DNA from: Neoceratodus forsteri
Taxonomy: Eukaryota > Chordata > Ceratodontiformes > Ceratodontidae
Direction of reading: 5' to 3'
Assembly (NCBI GenBank): GCA_016271365.2
Contig: CM057454.1
Location: forward strand, 699,747,501-699,811,500
Length of the DNA stretch: 64,000 nucleotides
The stretch's first letter is position 1. Each line of letters starts with the position of its first letter. Below the pieces are notes generated by a model. It searched no databases. It was not told the DNA's origin and worked only from the letters and a program-made list of their open reading frames with translations. The translations under genes and the position numbers were made by a program. Shown here in pieces: positions 9,790 to 21,415 of the stretch.

Positions 9790-11040
9790 CCTGCTATCCC
9801 TTAGCAGTGAAGGAGGGACAGTGGGACTGGCCAGATAGGGGGCATAGGGAGGATGAAAAGGGAGAAAAAGAGAGAGCTATGAGGTGTGTGGAGTGGAGAG
9901 TTGGTGGTAAAGCAACAGAAGTCATTGCAGAGGGTGTACAATCTGGTAAGGGAAGAAGAGGGCACAGTACCATAGACCACATCTGCATCTGCATAGTCAA
10001 AAAATGGGAGAACCATTTTGGGTATGAGCTCTCAGTGAACCCGGAAGGAGTGGCAGTAATTATTATGATGTAAGATGCCAAGTTTGGGGTGAAGCTTGGT
10101 GCAGATGGCATCAATATGGACAAAAAAAATCAAGCTTGCTATCAAGCCAAACACCCAGGTATGTGGAGGTGGGGACACTCTTAAGGTGGGTGCCTTCAAG
10201 GTTGAGAAGACAGGGGAAGGCAAAAGCCTTGCCTGTTTCTGGCTGGAGCCAAAGGTTATGGACACAGTCTTCTTGGTACTAGCTCTGAGCTGACTGGCTT
10301 GGAATCAGCGCAGCACATTATGGAAGTCATGCTGGAGAAGGACCACAACAACTGGGGTTGTTGGGACAGAAGTGTAGATGACTAAATCATCTGTATACAT
10401 GTGGATGTGCAAAGAGAAACAGGCTGAGGGGAAGTCATTTAGGAAAATAGAGAAGAAGACCAGACCTAGGATGGAGCTCTGTGGGACCCCTTCATGGCTA
10501 GGGAATGGGGGGACTGAACACCACCCATATGAACTGACTTTTGATGGTTCATTAGGTATAAGAGGAAACATCCCACAGTGGGTGCTGACAGGCCAGCAGC
10601 ATGCAGCTTATCCAATAGGCGTGAGTGTGACACAGAGTCAAAACCTTTGTCTAGATCAATGAAGATGGCTGTAGTGATGTTTCCTTGGCCCATCTCAGAG
10701 AGGATAGAATCAGTTATAAACAGCAGGGATGAAACAGTGGAGTGGTTCTTCATAAAGCCAGACTGGAACAGCGAGAGGAAGTTTGAGGAAGAAAGGAAGT
10801 CTGCAAGTTTAGAGTAGACTATGGATTCTTAAAACAGCAAGAGAGCAGAGGATTGAAATCGGCTCGTAGTTACCTGGGGAGAAAGTGTCACACCCTTTGT
10901 GGAGGGACAGAACCTTGGTGACTTTCCAGACCTGAAGGAACAGCATTGAGGGAAAAGGAGCGGTTTAGAAGGTGAGGGAGTGGGAGCCACCAGCAGAAGT
11001 TTAATTTCCCACAGCCTTGGAACTAAGCCCCAGGGCAAAG
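9790..11040 (-). mobile_element. LINE fragment, Jockey/L2 group, reverse transcriptase and 3' part
   Basis: Read on the minus strand. 10753-10466 gives AIFIDLDKGFDSVSHSRLLD, RT motif A, with both aspartates. 10571-10305 gives ILGLVFFSIFLNDFPSACFS, then MYTDDLVIYTS, a YADD box with A to T but both aspartates kept. The motif B sequence before it is frameshifted. The upstream strand-entry region lies at 11038-10829. Downstream pieces (10265-10032 and 10123-9794) match the region after the catalytic box. It has the same general type as the LINEs at 14036 and 47818 but is clearly diverged. The exact clade cannot be settled by eye. Confidence 0.8.
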
Positions 11041-12488
11041 TAGCACCTGTTTATTTCATGCTGTTGTTTATTTTATATAATGCTTATGTATTCCTGCATT
11101 AAGCTATATAAATACAAAGTGGTCTGCTGCAAACTCAATAAAATTTAAAAGTTAAGATGCAAAATCTGAAATTTGCAGTGTGCTGTTTCAAACAATTCAA
11201 ATAATACCACACTCTTTTAAAAATCACTTTCCCTAACACATCATTAAAGCATGTTTCAGCATCCCAATACATTTGTTTCTCCTTTGAACTGTGTATGCAT
11301 GCTCCAATGCTGAATCTCCAGTATATTTGATCCCCCTCACTCCCAGAACTGCAGTAGCTGACTGATAATCTAAAACGTATCCAAGTCTGTCCATCTGAAA
11401 TTAGCCATTTTTATTTATTGCATGAGTATTACCAGGAAAGTTCTACAATTTCACAATTGCTAGTTTCCAGAGATATCCTAGTGGGGAGGGAGGATTTTCA
11501 ATGGACTAATGATCAGAGAATGGAGAAGACCTATAGCATATTTGAGAGCAAATCAACAAGTGTCATCTCTAGTGGTTTTCAGAATATGTATCGCTTGAGT
11601 ATTTGCTAGTGGACCATGTGGGAGGATTTTGTCATCAGACACTGTGCATGTTGTAAGATTTGTTTCAACAAGGAGCTTGCTGGTAGTTTGAGGGGGAAAG
11701 GATGTCTGCAAGACTGGAGTAGACTATTGTAAGATGTATTAATAGTCAGCCTACTGCAGGAAATGTTACTGTCGGTGTTGGGTCCCGTCAGCAAAGGAAT
11801 GTGGCTTGACCTTGGAAATGATTATTCTGCTAATGTGTTAATATTTCAACAGCTGAATCTTATTCAAGAAGAGCATTATACCATAAGGGGTCAAACCGCC
11901 CATCTGCATGCAGATGTTGAAGTAATTAGATCTTATTAAGACAGGGGTTCAAAGTCTCAAGAGTCTAATGAGATTCTTCTTCTTAGCTGTGATAATAACT
12001 CATCAATCCCTATTAATACTGCTGATAAACAACACTTAAGGCTAGATATTGGTGCCATACACATTAGGTTACAGGGAGTGAAGGGGAGTAATGAGAAAAA
12101 AAAAGAAAAGGGTAGGGCAAATCTAGTTGCACAAGGGATGCAGTATGAGGCCCAAAGTGTAGGCATTTTGGATGTCAATATGGTTAGGAAAATAATTTCT
12201 CAGGCTTCTTCCCATTTATCTTTACAGTAGTGATCCAGCAATTAATTGGTCTATATTGCCTTCCAACCACAGAGGGTCCAGTGTTGGTTCTGGTTATTCT
12301 ATGGCTTAAAGTGCAGTTGTAAATCAAAATCTTTTTTGCATTCAGTACAGTTATCTGTTGGTCTTAGAGCAGGCAGACAAAGGAGGGGTAAATTCAGGTG
12401 ATCCCACAAAGAATGCTGTTTCTAATCAAACAAATAATTTAAATTCATAGGATTCATAGTGTCAGTACAAGTCCTTTCACCTTAGACA
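11041..12488. other. Mostly unrecognised spacer
   Basis: No gene is seen. A short stretch near 11660-11740 resembles 10776-10830 of the neighbouring LINE (TCTGCAAG followed by GGAGTAGACTAT), so a small LINE scrap is likely. The rest shows no recognisable element. Confidence 0.4.
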
Positions 12489-12496
12489 ATTTGGAC

Positions 12497-12829
12497 TTGT
12501 GCTGTGTGGAATTTTCAAATTATGATGGAATTGAATTTCACAGAAGTTTCAGAATTCCACCAGAAATGGAATGCCAGAATTCCGTGGCAGAAATATGTGG
12601 ACTGAGTTTTCCACAACATTTCCACTGAATTTTATTCTGCAAATCTCAATATTTTCTGCAGAAATGGTTGCAGAATGATTTTCCAAGGAAATAATGCTGT
12701 TTTATTTCACTGATCACATCAGGCAGAATTCTGCAGAAGAGCCAGCGAAATTCTATTGGAAATTCTGCTGGTTTAATGGTCATTCTGCACTAATTCTACC
12801 AGCGGAATTCCACATTCTGCACAGCACTA
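12497..12829. mobile_element. hAT-like MITE rich in GAATTC palindromes
   Basis: The left end TTGTGCTGTGTGGAAT and the complement of the right end, TAGTGCTGTGCAGAAT, agree at 13 of 16 positions. Eight-base direct repeats ATTTGGAC (12489-12496) and ATTTTGAC (12830-12837) differ once. An eight-base duplication is characteristic of the hAT superfamily. The inside is packed with variants of GCAGAATTCTGC in both orientations. It has no coding capacity. Confidence 0.6.
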
Positions 12830-13129
12830 ATTTTGACTTGATTCATTAATAAACATATCCAGAAAGCTCCTTACTAATAAAATACAGTAAGTGTCCAATA
12901 AAGTCTTAAAATGCTTCATATTGGCATTTTACACTGCATTATTTGGAAGACTATTCCAGACTAAGAAAACTCTCTGGTTTAACAATGCACCTCTTAGGTT
13001 TTGATTGTATTTCTTCCTTTTAACTGCATATTGTCATACCTGGAATCCCTACACTGCTCCTTGGTTTCTAAGGCAATACCTTCGCATAGGTCCTTAACAT
13101 TATGAACCTTGTAGACAAGACAGATCCCT

Positions 13130-13930
13130 TCACAACCTCCTGTATTCCAATGTGTAAATATTCAGATCCATGAGTCTTACCTTGTATGTTAAATCATTAA
13201 TATTTGCCACCATTTTAGTGACCCTTCTCTGTATTTCCTCTGACTTCCTTATGTTTCCCTTTTTAGTTGATGCTGAAAACTTCCCACAGTAGTCCATGTG
13301 CAATCTCACCAGGGCACTGTACAAAGGCATCACCACTTCCCTGGCTCAACTCCTGATGTTACAGCTAATGCAGCCCAGTATTCTGTATCCTTTTTTGTGG
13401 CAGCCTGACACTGTAGGTCAAAGGTAAATTACTAGTTATCTGTACCCCCAAATCTTAGTTATCTATATCCCCAGATCTCTCTCCTCCTCTGCATAAATTA
13501 TCACTATGCCATTTAGAAAGTAACTGGCCTTTGTTATATTCCAAAATGCATCACCCTAAACTTGTCTGTATTGAACCATACTTTATTTTGAGTGCCCAAT
13601 TTGCAAAGTTGTCTATTTCTTGCTGAAAACTGTCTAAATCCTCTTCTCTTTCAACTATTGCCCCCATCTTTGTATTATCTGGGAATTTGCTTAGCCAAGC
13701 CATGCTGGTAAATTGCACTGATGAAATAAAAATACTAAAAGGTACTGGTCCCAGCACCAAGCTCTGCAGAACCCCACTCATCACTGTGCCCCACCTTGAG
13801 CAGAAATCCTTAATAGATATTATTTGCTTCCTCTCACTTAGCCATGGGGCTATCCTAAATAAGGATGTTGACAATGATCTTTCTGTAATAAAGGGTTTTG
13901 CAGAGTAATTTGGAAAATGCTTTTCTATTG
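13130..13930 (-). pseudogene. Old CR1-like ORF2 fragment
   Basis: On the minus strand 13874-13551 reads MSGVLQSLVLGPVPFSIFIS (the PQGSVLGP motif with substitutions) and then LSKFPDNTKMGAI, where FADDT has become FPDNT. 13336-13130 encodes the tail VMPLYSALVRLHMDYCGKF and QRRVTKMV. A region of stops lies between. This copy is far more diverged than the other CR1s here and belongs to a different subfamily. It is inactive. Confidence 0.8.
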
Positions 13931-14847
13931 AGTTGAAAACAATGTTTAAAAAATGTATGTATCAGTACTTTTGCACTACATTTGTCGCTGCTGATATTTG
14001 TAGACTGTATGATGTTACAAAAGTAATCTTTGGGTCCCTCTTATTTATTTATTTTTATTTATTTATCAGGTCTAGGATTACAAATACCTTTGATCCTTGG
14101 CTCTTTTACAAAGTTTCCACAGTAGAGAAATACAAATTATGGGGAACATCAAGACAGACATTAGAACAATGTGGACATTGCAAACAGAGTACAGATTAAT
14201 ACAATTCAAGGGTAGCATTGTAACAAGGCAGCCAGCGGCATTTGTCAGAGAAAACAGACAACAGATAAGAAGTGTCAAAGTCATAGGGAGAGGGAAGAGG
14301 GAAGGGGGGAGAAGGAATGTAGGAAGGGTGTGGAAAGGGTGAAAAGTGCAGCATTGGGTATACCAAGATGTGAGGGTAGAATCCAGTGAGGAGGGAAGGG
14401 GGGACCACTAGAGCAGGAAGAGAAGTGGAGAAACAAGGTTAAGTTGGGCAGTCACAGGAGCTGTTGGTAGTGAGATAGTCCCGGAGCCTAGTTTTAAACA
14501 TACCAATTGTTGGGGCAGAGGAGATGGTGGGACTGAGGCCATTGAACCAGAGTGGTACTTGATAAGCAAAAGAGCGTTGTCCCTCTGAAGTGTGACAGTG
14601 GGAGACTTTCAGTAGCTGTAGCGTGGATCTCCTAAGGCACCATTTGTTAATTCAGTGTTGTAACAGAGTTGAGACCCCAGAAGGTGCAAGGCCAAGGTAG
14701 ATTTTTTTCGCCATGGAGCAGGTGAGGAACTTTATGCAGTTTGATAGTTGGAGCCAGCCAGTCTGAGTGTACAGGTCACATGTTTGGGTGAGACGGTGAG
14801 CACCAGTGATGAGCCGACATGCCTTATTTAAGGCAGTTGAGAGGTGT

Positions 14848-16275
14848 CTAAGGGTTGTGGTTGTGGCCGAGCCATAAATGATGAGACCATAGTTTATTAC
14901 AGAGATCACAGAGCTCAGGATTGCAACCTTCAAAGCTTCTGGCATGAGGTTGTGGTCTGTGTTTGTAGAGGAGACCAAGCCGTGTATTAGCAGCTCTAGT
15001 TACATTATCTACATGAAGTCCATAGGAGAGATTAGGGTCAAGCTGTATCCCTAAGTATTTGAAGGACCCCACCTGATCTAGAGTGTTCCCCTGGGTGGTG
15101 GAGATAGCCAAGTGGTGTAGCTTGTGTGGGTTATGAGAGCTGCAGAAGAGCATAGATTTGGTTTTCTTGTCATTGAGGACCAGTTTATGATTAAGAAACC
15201 ATGTCTCTACAGAACTGAAACCAAGTTGAAGGTTGTGTTGAAGAGTTGCAGGATCTTTGTGAATGGGGAATACAACAGCTTCATTGACATATAGTATGAT
15301 CTGCTCAGAGCAGTGGTAAGGGAGGGAGTTTAAGAAAAGGCTAAAAAGGAGAGGGCCCAGTATGGATCCCTGTGGGACACCCGAGCGAACAGGCAGGGTG
15401 TCAGAAAGAGCGTCCACAATTTTTACTCTCTGTGACCGGTTTTCTAAGTAGCTTTTAAACCAGAGAGAAGAGTCAGGTGATAGCCCGGCATTCAGTAGTT
15501 GGTGAATTAGTAGTCCATGGTGTACTGTATCCAAGGCCTTGGAGAGGTCGACAAAAACGGCCCCTGTGAGAAGGCCATTGTCAAGGGATATGTGCAAAGC
15601 TCCAGTGAACTCAAGAAGGGCTGTGGTGGTGCTGTAACCTTTCCGGAAGCCGTGTTGTTGTGGACAAGGTATATTGTATTTATCCAAGTGGTTGGTAAGT
15701 TGATCAGCCATGATGCGCTCGAGTGCCTTAGAGAGTGGGGGCAGTATGGAGATAGGGCAATAATTTGAGTGATTCATCTTATCCCCACTTTTATGGATGG
15801 GTGTCACAGTGGCTGTTTTCCATAGGTCTGGGAATTTTCCACAGTTGAGAGAGAGGTTTAGGATGTTTGTTAATGGATGAATTACCTCATCGAGGGTGAG
15901 CAACAGAAGCTTAAGGTCCAGGGTGTCGCTACTAGATCTACATTTAAAGATAGCTGCAGTAATATAGTGGTGAGCTTCATTCAGCCTTACCTTCCTGAAG
16001 TAGAAGAGGGGATGGTTAGACTGAGAGGCTAAGGTATTTGGGGAGTAGGCCCTGTTTTCGAAAAAGTCATGGGGTAGAACAACACTAAGGTCTGAAAAAG
16101 CCGTGTTAAAGATGTTTGCAGTCACCTTGGGGTTGAGGGTTGAGGATCCATCAACCATTAACATGGCCAGAGAGGTTTCTGGCTGCTTCCCTGTGACATC
16201 CTTGATATTGTCCCAGAAAGCACGACCATTTCCCCATGTATTGTTGAGAGCGTCTTTGTAATAGGTGGATTTCAT
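14848..16275 (-). pseudogene. LINE reverse transcriptase, 475-residue open frame
   Basis: The longest uninterrupted frame in the window. Reading from its N-terminus: linker AFWDNIKDVTGKQPETSL; TATVTPIHKSGDKMNHSNY (strand entry); QQHGFRKGYSTTTALLEF; GAVFVDLSKALDTVHHGLL (motif A, AFD changed to ALD, first aspartate kept); RSGVPQGSILGPLLFSLFL (motif B); and ILYVNEAVVF, where the YADD catalytic box has become YVNE. With both active-site aspartates gone it cannot polymerise. The tail LNHKLVLNDKKTKSMLF and LDQVGSFKYLGIQLD is thumb. The end shifts frame and continues in 14978-14652. Confidence 0.9.
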
Positions 16276-16533
16276 TAGCTGTATGGCTTTTGTGCAGGCA
16301 TTTCATGCTTGTTTGTAATTTTAGATGTCCAGTTGTTTGCCAGTGGCCCTGGCAACTTCCCAGAGGTGATCCCTTAGGTTCAGCTGTGAGAGAAGAGCCG
16401 TGGTGATCCATGGGTTAGAGAGAGATTTTGTTTTGTGCCTTTTATCAGGGGCAAAGAGGTCGTAGGCTTTGTTGAAAATTGAGATGAAGTGATCAAGAGC
16501 CAAGTTAACATCTGTTGCTTCATAGATGGGTAG

Positions 16534-17235
16534 TCAGTCTTGTACAAGCAGGTATTGTTTGAGATGTGGAAGTTTTCCACGAGGAGGGACTCTGCTAGCG
16601 ATAATCTTGGGAGGGGTCTTAAGAAATTTGTTAGACCATGCACACATGACTGGGAAGTGGTCACTGAGAGAGTCTGGCAGAAAGGTCATACAGTGAATGG
16701 TGAGGACCCAATCCAAGAGGGTACTGGTGCCAGTCTTGTAGTTAATCCTAGTAGGGGAGCTTACCATTTGCATGAGGTTAGCAGCTGAGATGGAGTCTTT
16801 ATAGGCACCGGCCCTTGATGCTGACCAGTTTATGTTGAAATCCCCTAGTAGAATAAGTTCAGCTTCAGGAGGATGAGAGTTGATAAAGATTAGAACATCA
16901 TTGAAGCCATGTTTAGGGTCCCTGGGCAGGATGTATGCAGAGACAATAGTCAAGGCTTTATGGTTGGGACCTAGTACGATTTTTATTGGCAGAATCTGGG
17001 CTGAGGCAGAAAGTGGTGGAGTTGCTACAGGGTGCCAAGACAGGGAGTCTTTGATATAGTTTGCACAACCACCACCTTTTTTGGATATCTGGTCCAGCCT
17101 GTGGACATTGTAGCCCTGTATTGTTACTGCTGAGTCAGGAACTTAAGGTGTCAGCCAGGTTTCCACCACTGCAAGGATGTCAGGGTTGTGTTGGCATATG
17201 AAGGCTTGGAGTGCATCCAGCTTTGGTAGTGGGCT
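16534..17235 (-). pseudogene. LINE AP-type endonuclease
   Basis: The minus-strand reading gives KLDALQAFICQHNPDILAVV followed by ETWLTP (catalytic glutamate). A premature stop near 17141 follows, then GGGCANYIKDSLSWHP, and the 139-residue frame 16953-16534 with LLGDFNINW (aspartate and asparagine), STLLDWVLT and LSDHFPVM (aspartate-histidine pair). The known catalytic residues of this fold are visible, but the stop and later frameshifts break the protein. Confidence 0.85.
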
Positions 17236-17240
17236 GCAGA

Positions 17241-18379
17241 TATTAATGGTTGCAAGGATAAGGGCTCCTGGAGTTTGTGTGTGGCCTGAGCTTCTAGGGC
17301 CAGGATTCGGATGGACGCTGCCTGAGATGAGAAGGAGGAGGAGTAGGAGTTTTAAGGAGCAGAGTCACAGCTCTTTGAGAGATAGTTTTGATCGCTGTTT
17401 CCGGGAGTAGAGGTTGCAAGGTTCCAGGCGGTATCCCATATGGACTGCCAGGTGGTACAGTGTAGAGAGGTGGCCACACTTGTTGAGAGTAGTGGTCGGG
17501 TTAAGTAACCAGAAATATCCAAATGGTGCACCCAAGCACAAGTCTTGTGTGAAGTGGAGAGTTCCTTGGAGTAGCAGTGGAAACCAGAGTAGAGGATGGC
17601 GGGGTGGGGTGGGGGTGGAGGTGGCTAGGACCAGGGAGAGAGAAGGGGGGGGCAGGGCAAGGAGGAGGAGGAGAGGTGAGAGAAAGGCAGAGAGAACCCA
17701 CATGGCTTACGTACTAGATACAGATAGAGACAGAGATATAGCCCTCTAGTGGTGAGAGGATATAATCTACTAATGGAAAAGTCAACAAAATTCACTTCTA
17801 ATATCAACTCAGAACTTAAAATGACTGTAAGGATTAAACAAATTATTAAACCCTGGCACATAAATTCAACTAGAGACACAAAGGGAGATACAGTAGTTAG
17901 AGATGTGTTCAGCAGGAGATAGTGTGGGCCACTTGCAAATCAGCTTCCACTGGTACCAAATCCAAAAGCAGGGCTAATACCTTGCAGTACAGAGGATTTC
18001 TGAAAAACTGTTTAGGTTCCAGAAATTGAGGGGTCCGTGGCCTGGTCAAGGCACGCTGGATCCCTGAAATAAAGTAGAAAAACAGGATTTTTAAATGCTG
18101 GAGGAATAGGCTTGTTACATCAGAACAAAGTTCTTGTTAACCATATCTGTCCAGTCACATACTGTAAATGTTCATGGAAGTCTGTATTGTTCGCTCTATT
18201 AAAAGATCTCTCTATACACTCTAGGATGTAGGGTCTGTTTAAAAATCATTTATCCATCTCTTTTGACTTGCTGTGAAACTCTGTATTTTAAATGCAATTT
18301 CTTCAAACCCATATCATCTGGCCCACAGTGATGTTTTCCCCAGAACTTCTCAAATGGCAACTAAAACTTTTAAATGGGG
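17241..18379. other. Probable LINE 5' UTR and unrecognised flank
   Basis: 17241-17730 is purine-rich on the plus strand and may be the minus-strand LINE 5' UTR. A G-rich tract at 17598-17624 (four or more G-runs split by single bases) could form a G-quadruplex. From about 17730 to 18379 I recognise nothing. Confidence 0.35.
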
Positions 18380-18620
18380 AATTTATTTTCATTAGTTTTC
18401 AGAACATAGTAGTCGTAGTGCACCAGCATGTTTCACAAACCTTAGGTCTGGAAAGTCCATTTGGGTTCTGTTGTATGTACTCATAAATTTAAGATTAGGG
18501 TCAAACTCATTAATGTATTGCAGGAACATCTTCAGATCTTCTTCAATATCCTTCCACAACTGCAGCATTTGTTTGTTTATTTGTTTGTAATTTTTGACCA
18601 ATAAAGGCACACTAAGCTGT
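18380..18620 (-). pseudogene. Penelope-like element reverse transcriptase fragment
   Basis: The minus-strand frame 18610-18392 contains WKDIEEDLKMFLQYINEF and, after DPNLKFMSTYNRTQ, MDFPDLRF. In Penelope-like RTs the order is a W-x-G/D-x-E-E-x-L stretch, then F-x-x-x-x-N, then F-L-D-L. Here FLDL reads FPDL. It is only about 70 residues, truncated on both sides, with no GIY-YIG nuclease visible. Confidence 0.6.
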
Positions 18621-18699
18621 GACAGCTTGTTTTGAAGTGCATCTAGTGGGGTTGTTACATGAACCTATTTTATTGATGAGGGAATGTTGGCCATGACAC

Positions 18700-19530
18700 T
18701 GGGGAGCCTCCCCTACCCTTTGGCAGGGGGCTCTACACTGGCACCTGGAGGGATGGAGGAGCCCAGTGTGGCCCAGGTCATTGGAGGTGAAAGAGCTCCT
18801 TTGGGAGGGGAAATGTAGACACCAGAACATGGAATGCAAGCACCAGGTTTGGAGTTTCAGCAAGTTACAGAAACAGAAGATGGAATGGAAAAAGATGAGG
18901 ATGAACAACATTTGCAGCAAAAATTAGAAGAGAAAAAAAATAATCTTTTAGAAATGATGACAGAGGTTGAACAAGAATATGCCCAGCACAAATCAAAAAT
19001 TGAGGAGGAAAAGAAGCAGAAAATGCTTTTGATAAGCCCTACAGGAATGCCAGGAAAGAAATTATTACTCACAACGGAAGGTTCACAAGCAGTACGTCTG
19101 GAGGGCATAGACTCTACAGCCAGTATGAGTATTGCTTCCAGTTATCCATCAGAGACTGTAGTTCCCAAATGGACTCCAGAATTGGCATTAAGAAATGCTG
19201 GTTGGCTTTTTGTAAAAAGGCAATGGATTCGAGACCCTGATTTCTCTTTGTCAGGAATGAGGGAGACACTGAGGGAGAATGTATAGAACATCACAGCCAG
19301 ACCAGAATCGATGAATGCTCAGAATGCCAGCCTGACAGCTGCTGCAGCTGCATAGGATCCACCAGTGAAGCAGTCAAACTTACCTACATCTGATACTGAA
19401 ACAGACTGCTCAGAAAGAGTTATTTAAGAAACAACTACAGCACTACAAACTACTACAGGTACAGTGTCACCCACCCTTGCTATTAATGCTGTTCAGGATG
19501 ATGAAATGGAAATAACTTTAACTAACAATG
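18700..19530 (+). pseudogene. Degenerate ORF with coiled coil, possible Tx1-type ORF1
   Basis: The open part 18834-19286 encodes 150 residues. An acidic and lysine-rich stretch (residues about 18-62, EEKKNNLLEMMTEVEQEYA) looks like a coiled coil. A basic and tryptophan-containing part follows (VVPKWTPELALRNAGWLFV). The same frame continues past stops at 19284, 19350 and 19428 with alanine- and threonine-rich sequence to 19530. It sits upstream of a Tx1-like ORF2, as an ORF1 would, with a GC-rich insert between. I do not recognise the protein; the ORF1 call rests on position and composition. Confidence 0.4.
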
Positions 19531-20541
19531 GGGCCTATGCATGGGCAGGTGGGAATTATGCCCTGGAGGTGCGTATCCTGCCTGAGTAGCTGAACACCAC
19601 CTACAGGTATGTCCAGGCCGGTATTCATGAATGGCCACCACCTGTCCATGGCACAGCCCCCCACTTGGTGCATAGGACTCTGCAGGGTGGCCAAGGGCAA
19701 AGCTATGGACACAGGTGGGCATCCAAATAAATGTCCAATCTCTGTCCCAAAGTGGATCCCATGCACAGGTATGCATGGGACAGGGTGCTTGCATAACCAC
19801 AACATGCACCAAGCCCTGCATGCCATGGCTGTTTGACAGAACCCCCCTGTCCAACACCCTACCACATGTCACTGCCAGGCTCTCAGTCACACCCCCATGA
19901 CTGAGCCCCGTCCCTGTGTGCATGAGCTCTACCCCCCCACACAACCAAGTCCCACGACCGGGGGCAGCCTTACAACCCCCCCAATACACACACATCTGTG
20001 CCCCGCTCCCTGCAGTGAATGGCACGCTGGACCCTTCCATGCCCTGGCCAAGCAGGTAAAGTATCCCCTCTCACACACACCCACACCTGGAGCCTCAATG
20101 GGATGGTCCTGGACCTGTACAACTGTCCATGTCCACCCCCTGATACCTGAACCTGACTCTCTGACCCACACTGTCAGTGCACCCCCACCCCTGTGGCACT
20201 GACAACATCCCCATCCCTGTACCATTCTGTCAGTGCCGCAGCTCAGTATGACCAGTGGCACAACCCTCCACACACCTCCTCAGCCACCAGCCATGCAAGT
20301 GATGCTGGGAGTTCACTTATATAAATAGGAGGTGTGCGGAGGGCTGTGCCACTTGCTGTCCCAAGCCATGGCACAGGCAGAAGGGTATGGGTATGGGGGG
20401 GCACTGCCGGTGCTGAGGGAAGTGGAGGCCACTGTCCACCAATGCTATTGCTGTGGCACAGGGAACAGGGCTAAGGGCACATCTGTGTGTTGGAGGGGTT
20501 CAGTACCACACCATGGATAGGGCTGTCCAAGCAGAGCCCTT
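19530..20541. mobile_element. GC-rich insert with imperfect terminal repeats, possible DNA transposon
   Basis: Base composition changes abruptly from AT-rich coding remnant to GC-rich DNA and back. The left edge GGGGCCTATGCATGGGCAGG and the complement of the right edge, GGGCTCTGCTTGGACAGC, are similar (about 14 matches with one gap). I found no convincing target duplication. Many overlapping short frames occur but none resembles a known protein. It interrupts a Tx1-like element between the ORF1-like part and the endonuclease. Confidence 0.4.
20254..20353. repeat. 27-bp inverted repeat flanking a TATA-like word
   Basis: 20254-20280 pairs with 20327-20353 at 25 of 27 positions. The 46-base loop ends in TATATAAAT at 20318-20326, a good core-promoter TATA match. 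It lies near the right end of the GC-rich insert. Confidence 0.75.
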
Positions 20542-20555
20542 ATTCTACATATACT

Positions 20556-21345
20556 ATATAATGCACTAGCCTGTAGATTGAGCAACATCTATGCCCTGTA
20601 AACAAAGATACTCTGCATTGATTTACTAAAATTGATTCAACCCTTCCTGTATACAAGCAGGTCGATCCTTTTTGGTGGGGATTTCAATGGGAGCCTCCTA
20701 AAAAACAGATAAATGCACCACTCCTGTTAGAACTTACTGTGACACCACTTTTTTACGAACTTTAGTAAGACGAACAGGTCTGAAAGATGCACAAGCGGTG
20801 GTTCAGCAAGTCCCAAAGTACACATTCTTTAAAGGGAAGTTATCCACGAGAACATATTTTTAGTTTATTACTCACTCACTCCCAATGTCTTACAAAACTA
20901 CCACTCCAGAGGAAACTTCAGATCATGCTGTAATAGGACTCCAAGTTTCTTCTTCACCACCCAGAATACCAGGAAAGGGTGTCAGAAGAATGAATGTGAG
21001 CCTATTACAAGACCCGCCATATCAGAGAAGGCTTATCTCAAATTTCAAAAGACAGGCAGTCAGTAAGATTTCTTTAGGACTCCCCCATAACCTGGCTGGA
21101 TAGCATCAGCAAACCAAAAAGTGACAAGAAAATATCAGAAATATCTTGCTCTTAGATGTAAATTGCATGAGCTAGTTTCCTTACAAACGTTGCATAACCA
21201 AGACCATACTATGCAAATTCAGGAGGTGAAAAGAGAAATGGTTTCCTATCAGTATGATAGGCAAAAAACTTTGGAAATGGAACAATGTTTTGGGACGCAG
21301 GGAAAAAAAGTGCCAGATTAACCCATTTGTGGATTGTAAAGACAA
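20556..21345 (+). pseudogene. Tx1-like endonuclease C-terminal half and linker
   Basis: Translation across 20570-20690 gives an L1-type RLSNIYAL stretch and then ILFGGDFNGS, the GGDFN box. Near 20890-20960 the frame reads ETSDHAVIGLQVSSSP, the SDH box. A linker follows at 21121-21321 (TRKYQKYLALRCKLHELVSL and VKREMVSYQYDRQKTLEMEQ). The N-terminal glutamate region is missing, cut off by the GC-rich insert. Confidence 0.75.
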
Positions 21346-21415
21346 AACTCAAAAGATATTAATTGCAGAATTGAAAGACAGTAATGGCCAATTAAGATAG
21401 GAAAACAAAGGGATT

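Larger units (their letters stand above)
14036..17240 (-). mobile_element. LINE, Jockey/L2 group, long copy with (TAAA)n tail
   Basis: On the minus strand this copy holds an endonuclease (about 17235-16534), a linker (16503-16150), a reverse transcriptase (16275-14848) and a 3' UTR ending in TTTA repeats at 14040-14067, which read as a TAAA tail. The 5' UTR may continue to about 17480 or beyond. The LINE at 47818-54369 shares its order and a similar tail. Clade assignment beyond Jockey/L2 group needs a tree. Confidence 0.85.

Noticed and set aside
14848..16275. 475-residue frame as an active gene
   Set aside because: It is LINE reverse transcriptase with the YADD box changed to YVNE, and it is flanked by frameshifted parts of the same protein.
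19518..20273. Several overlapping ORFs up to 172 residues on both strands
   Set aside because: GC-rich DNA gives few stops; no frame shows a domain, and codon patterns favour none.
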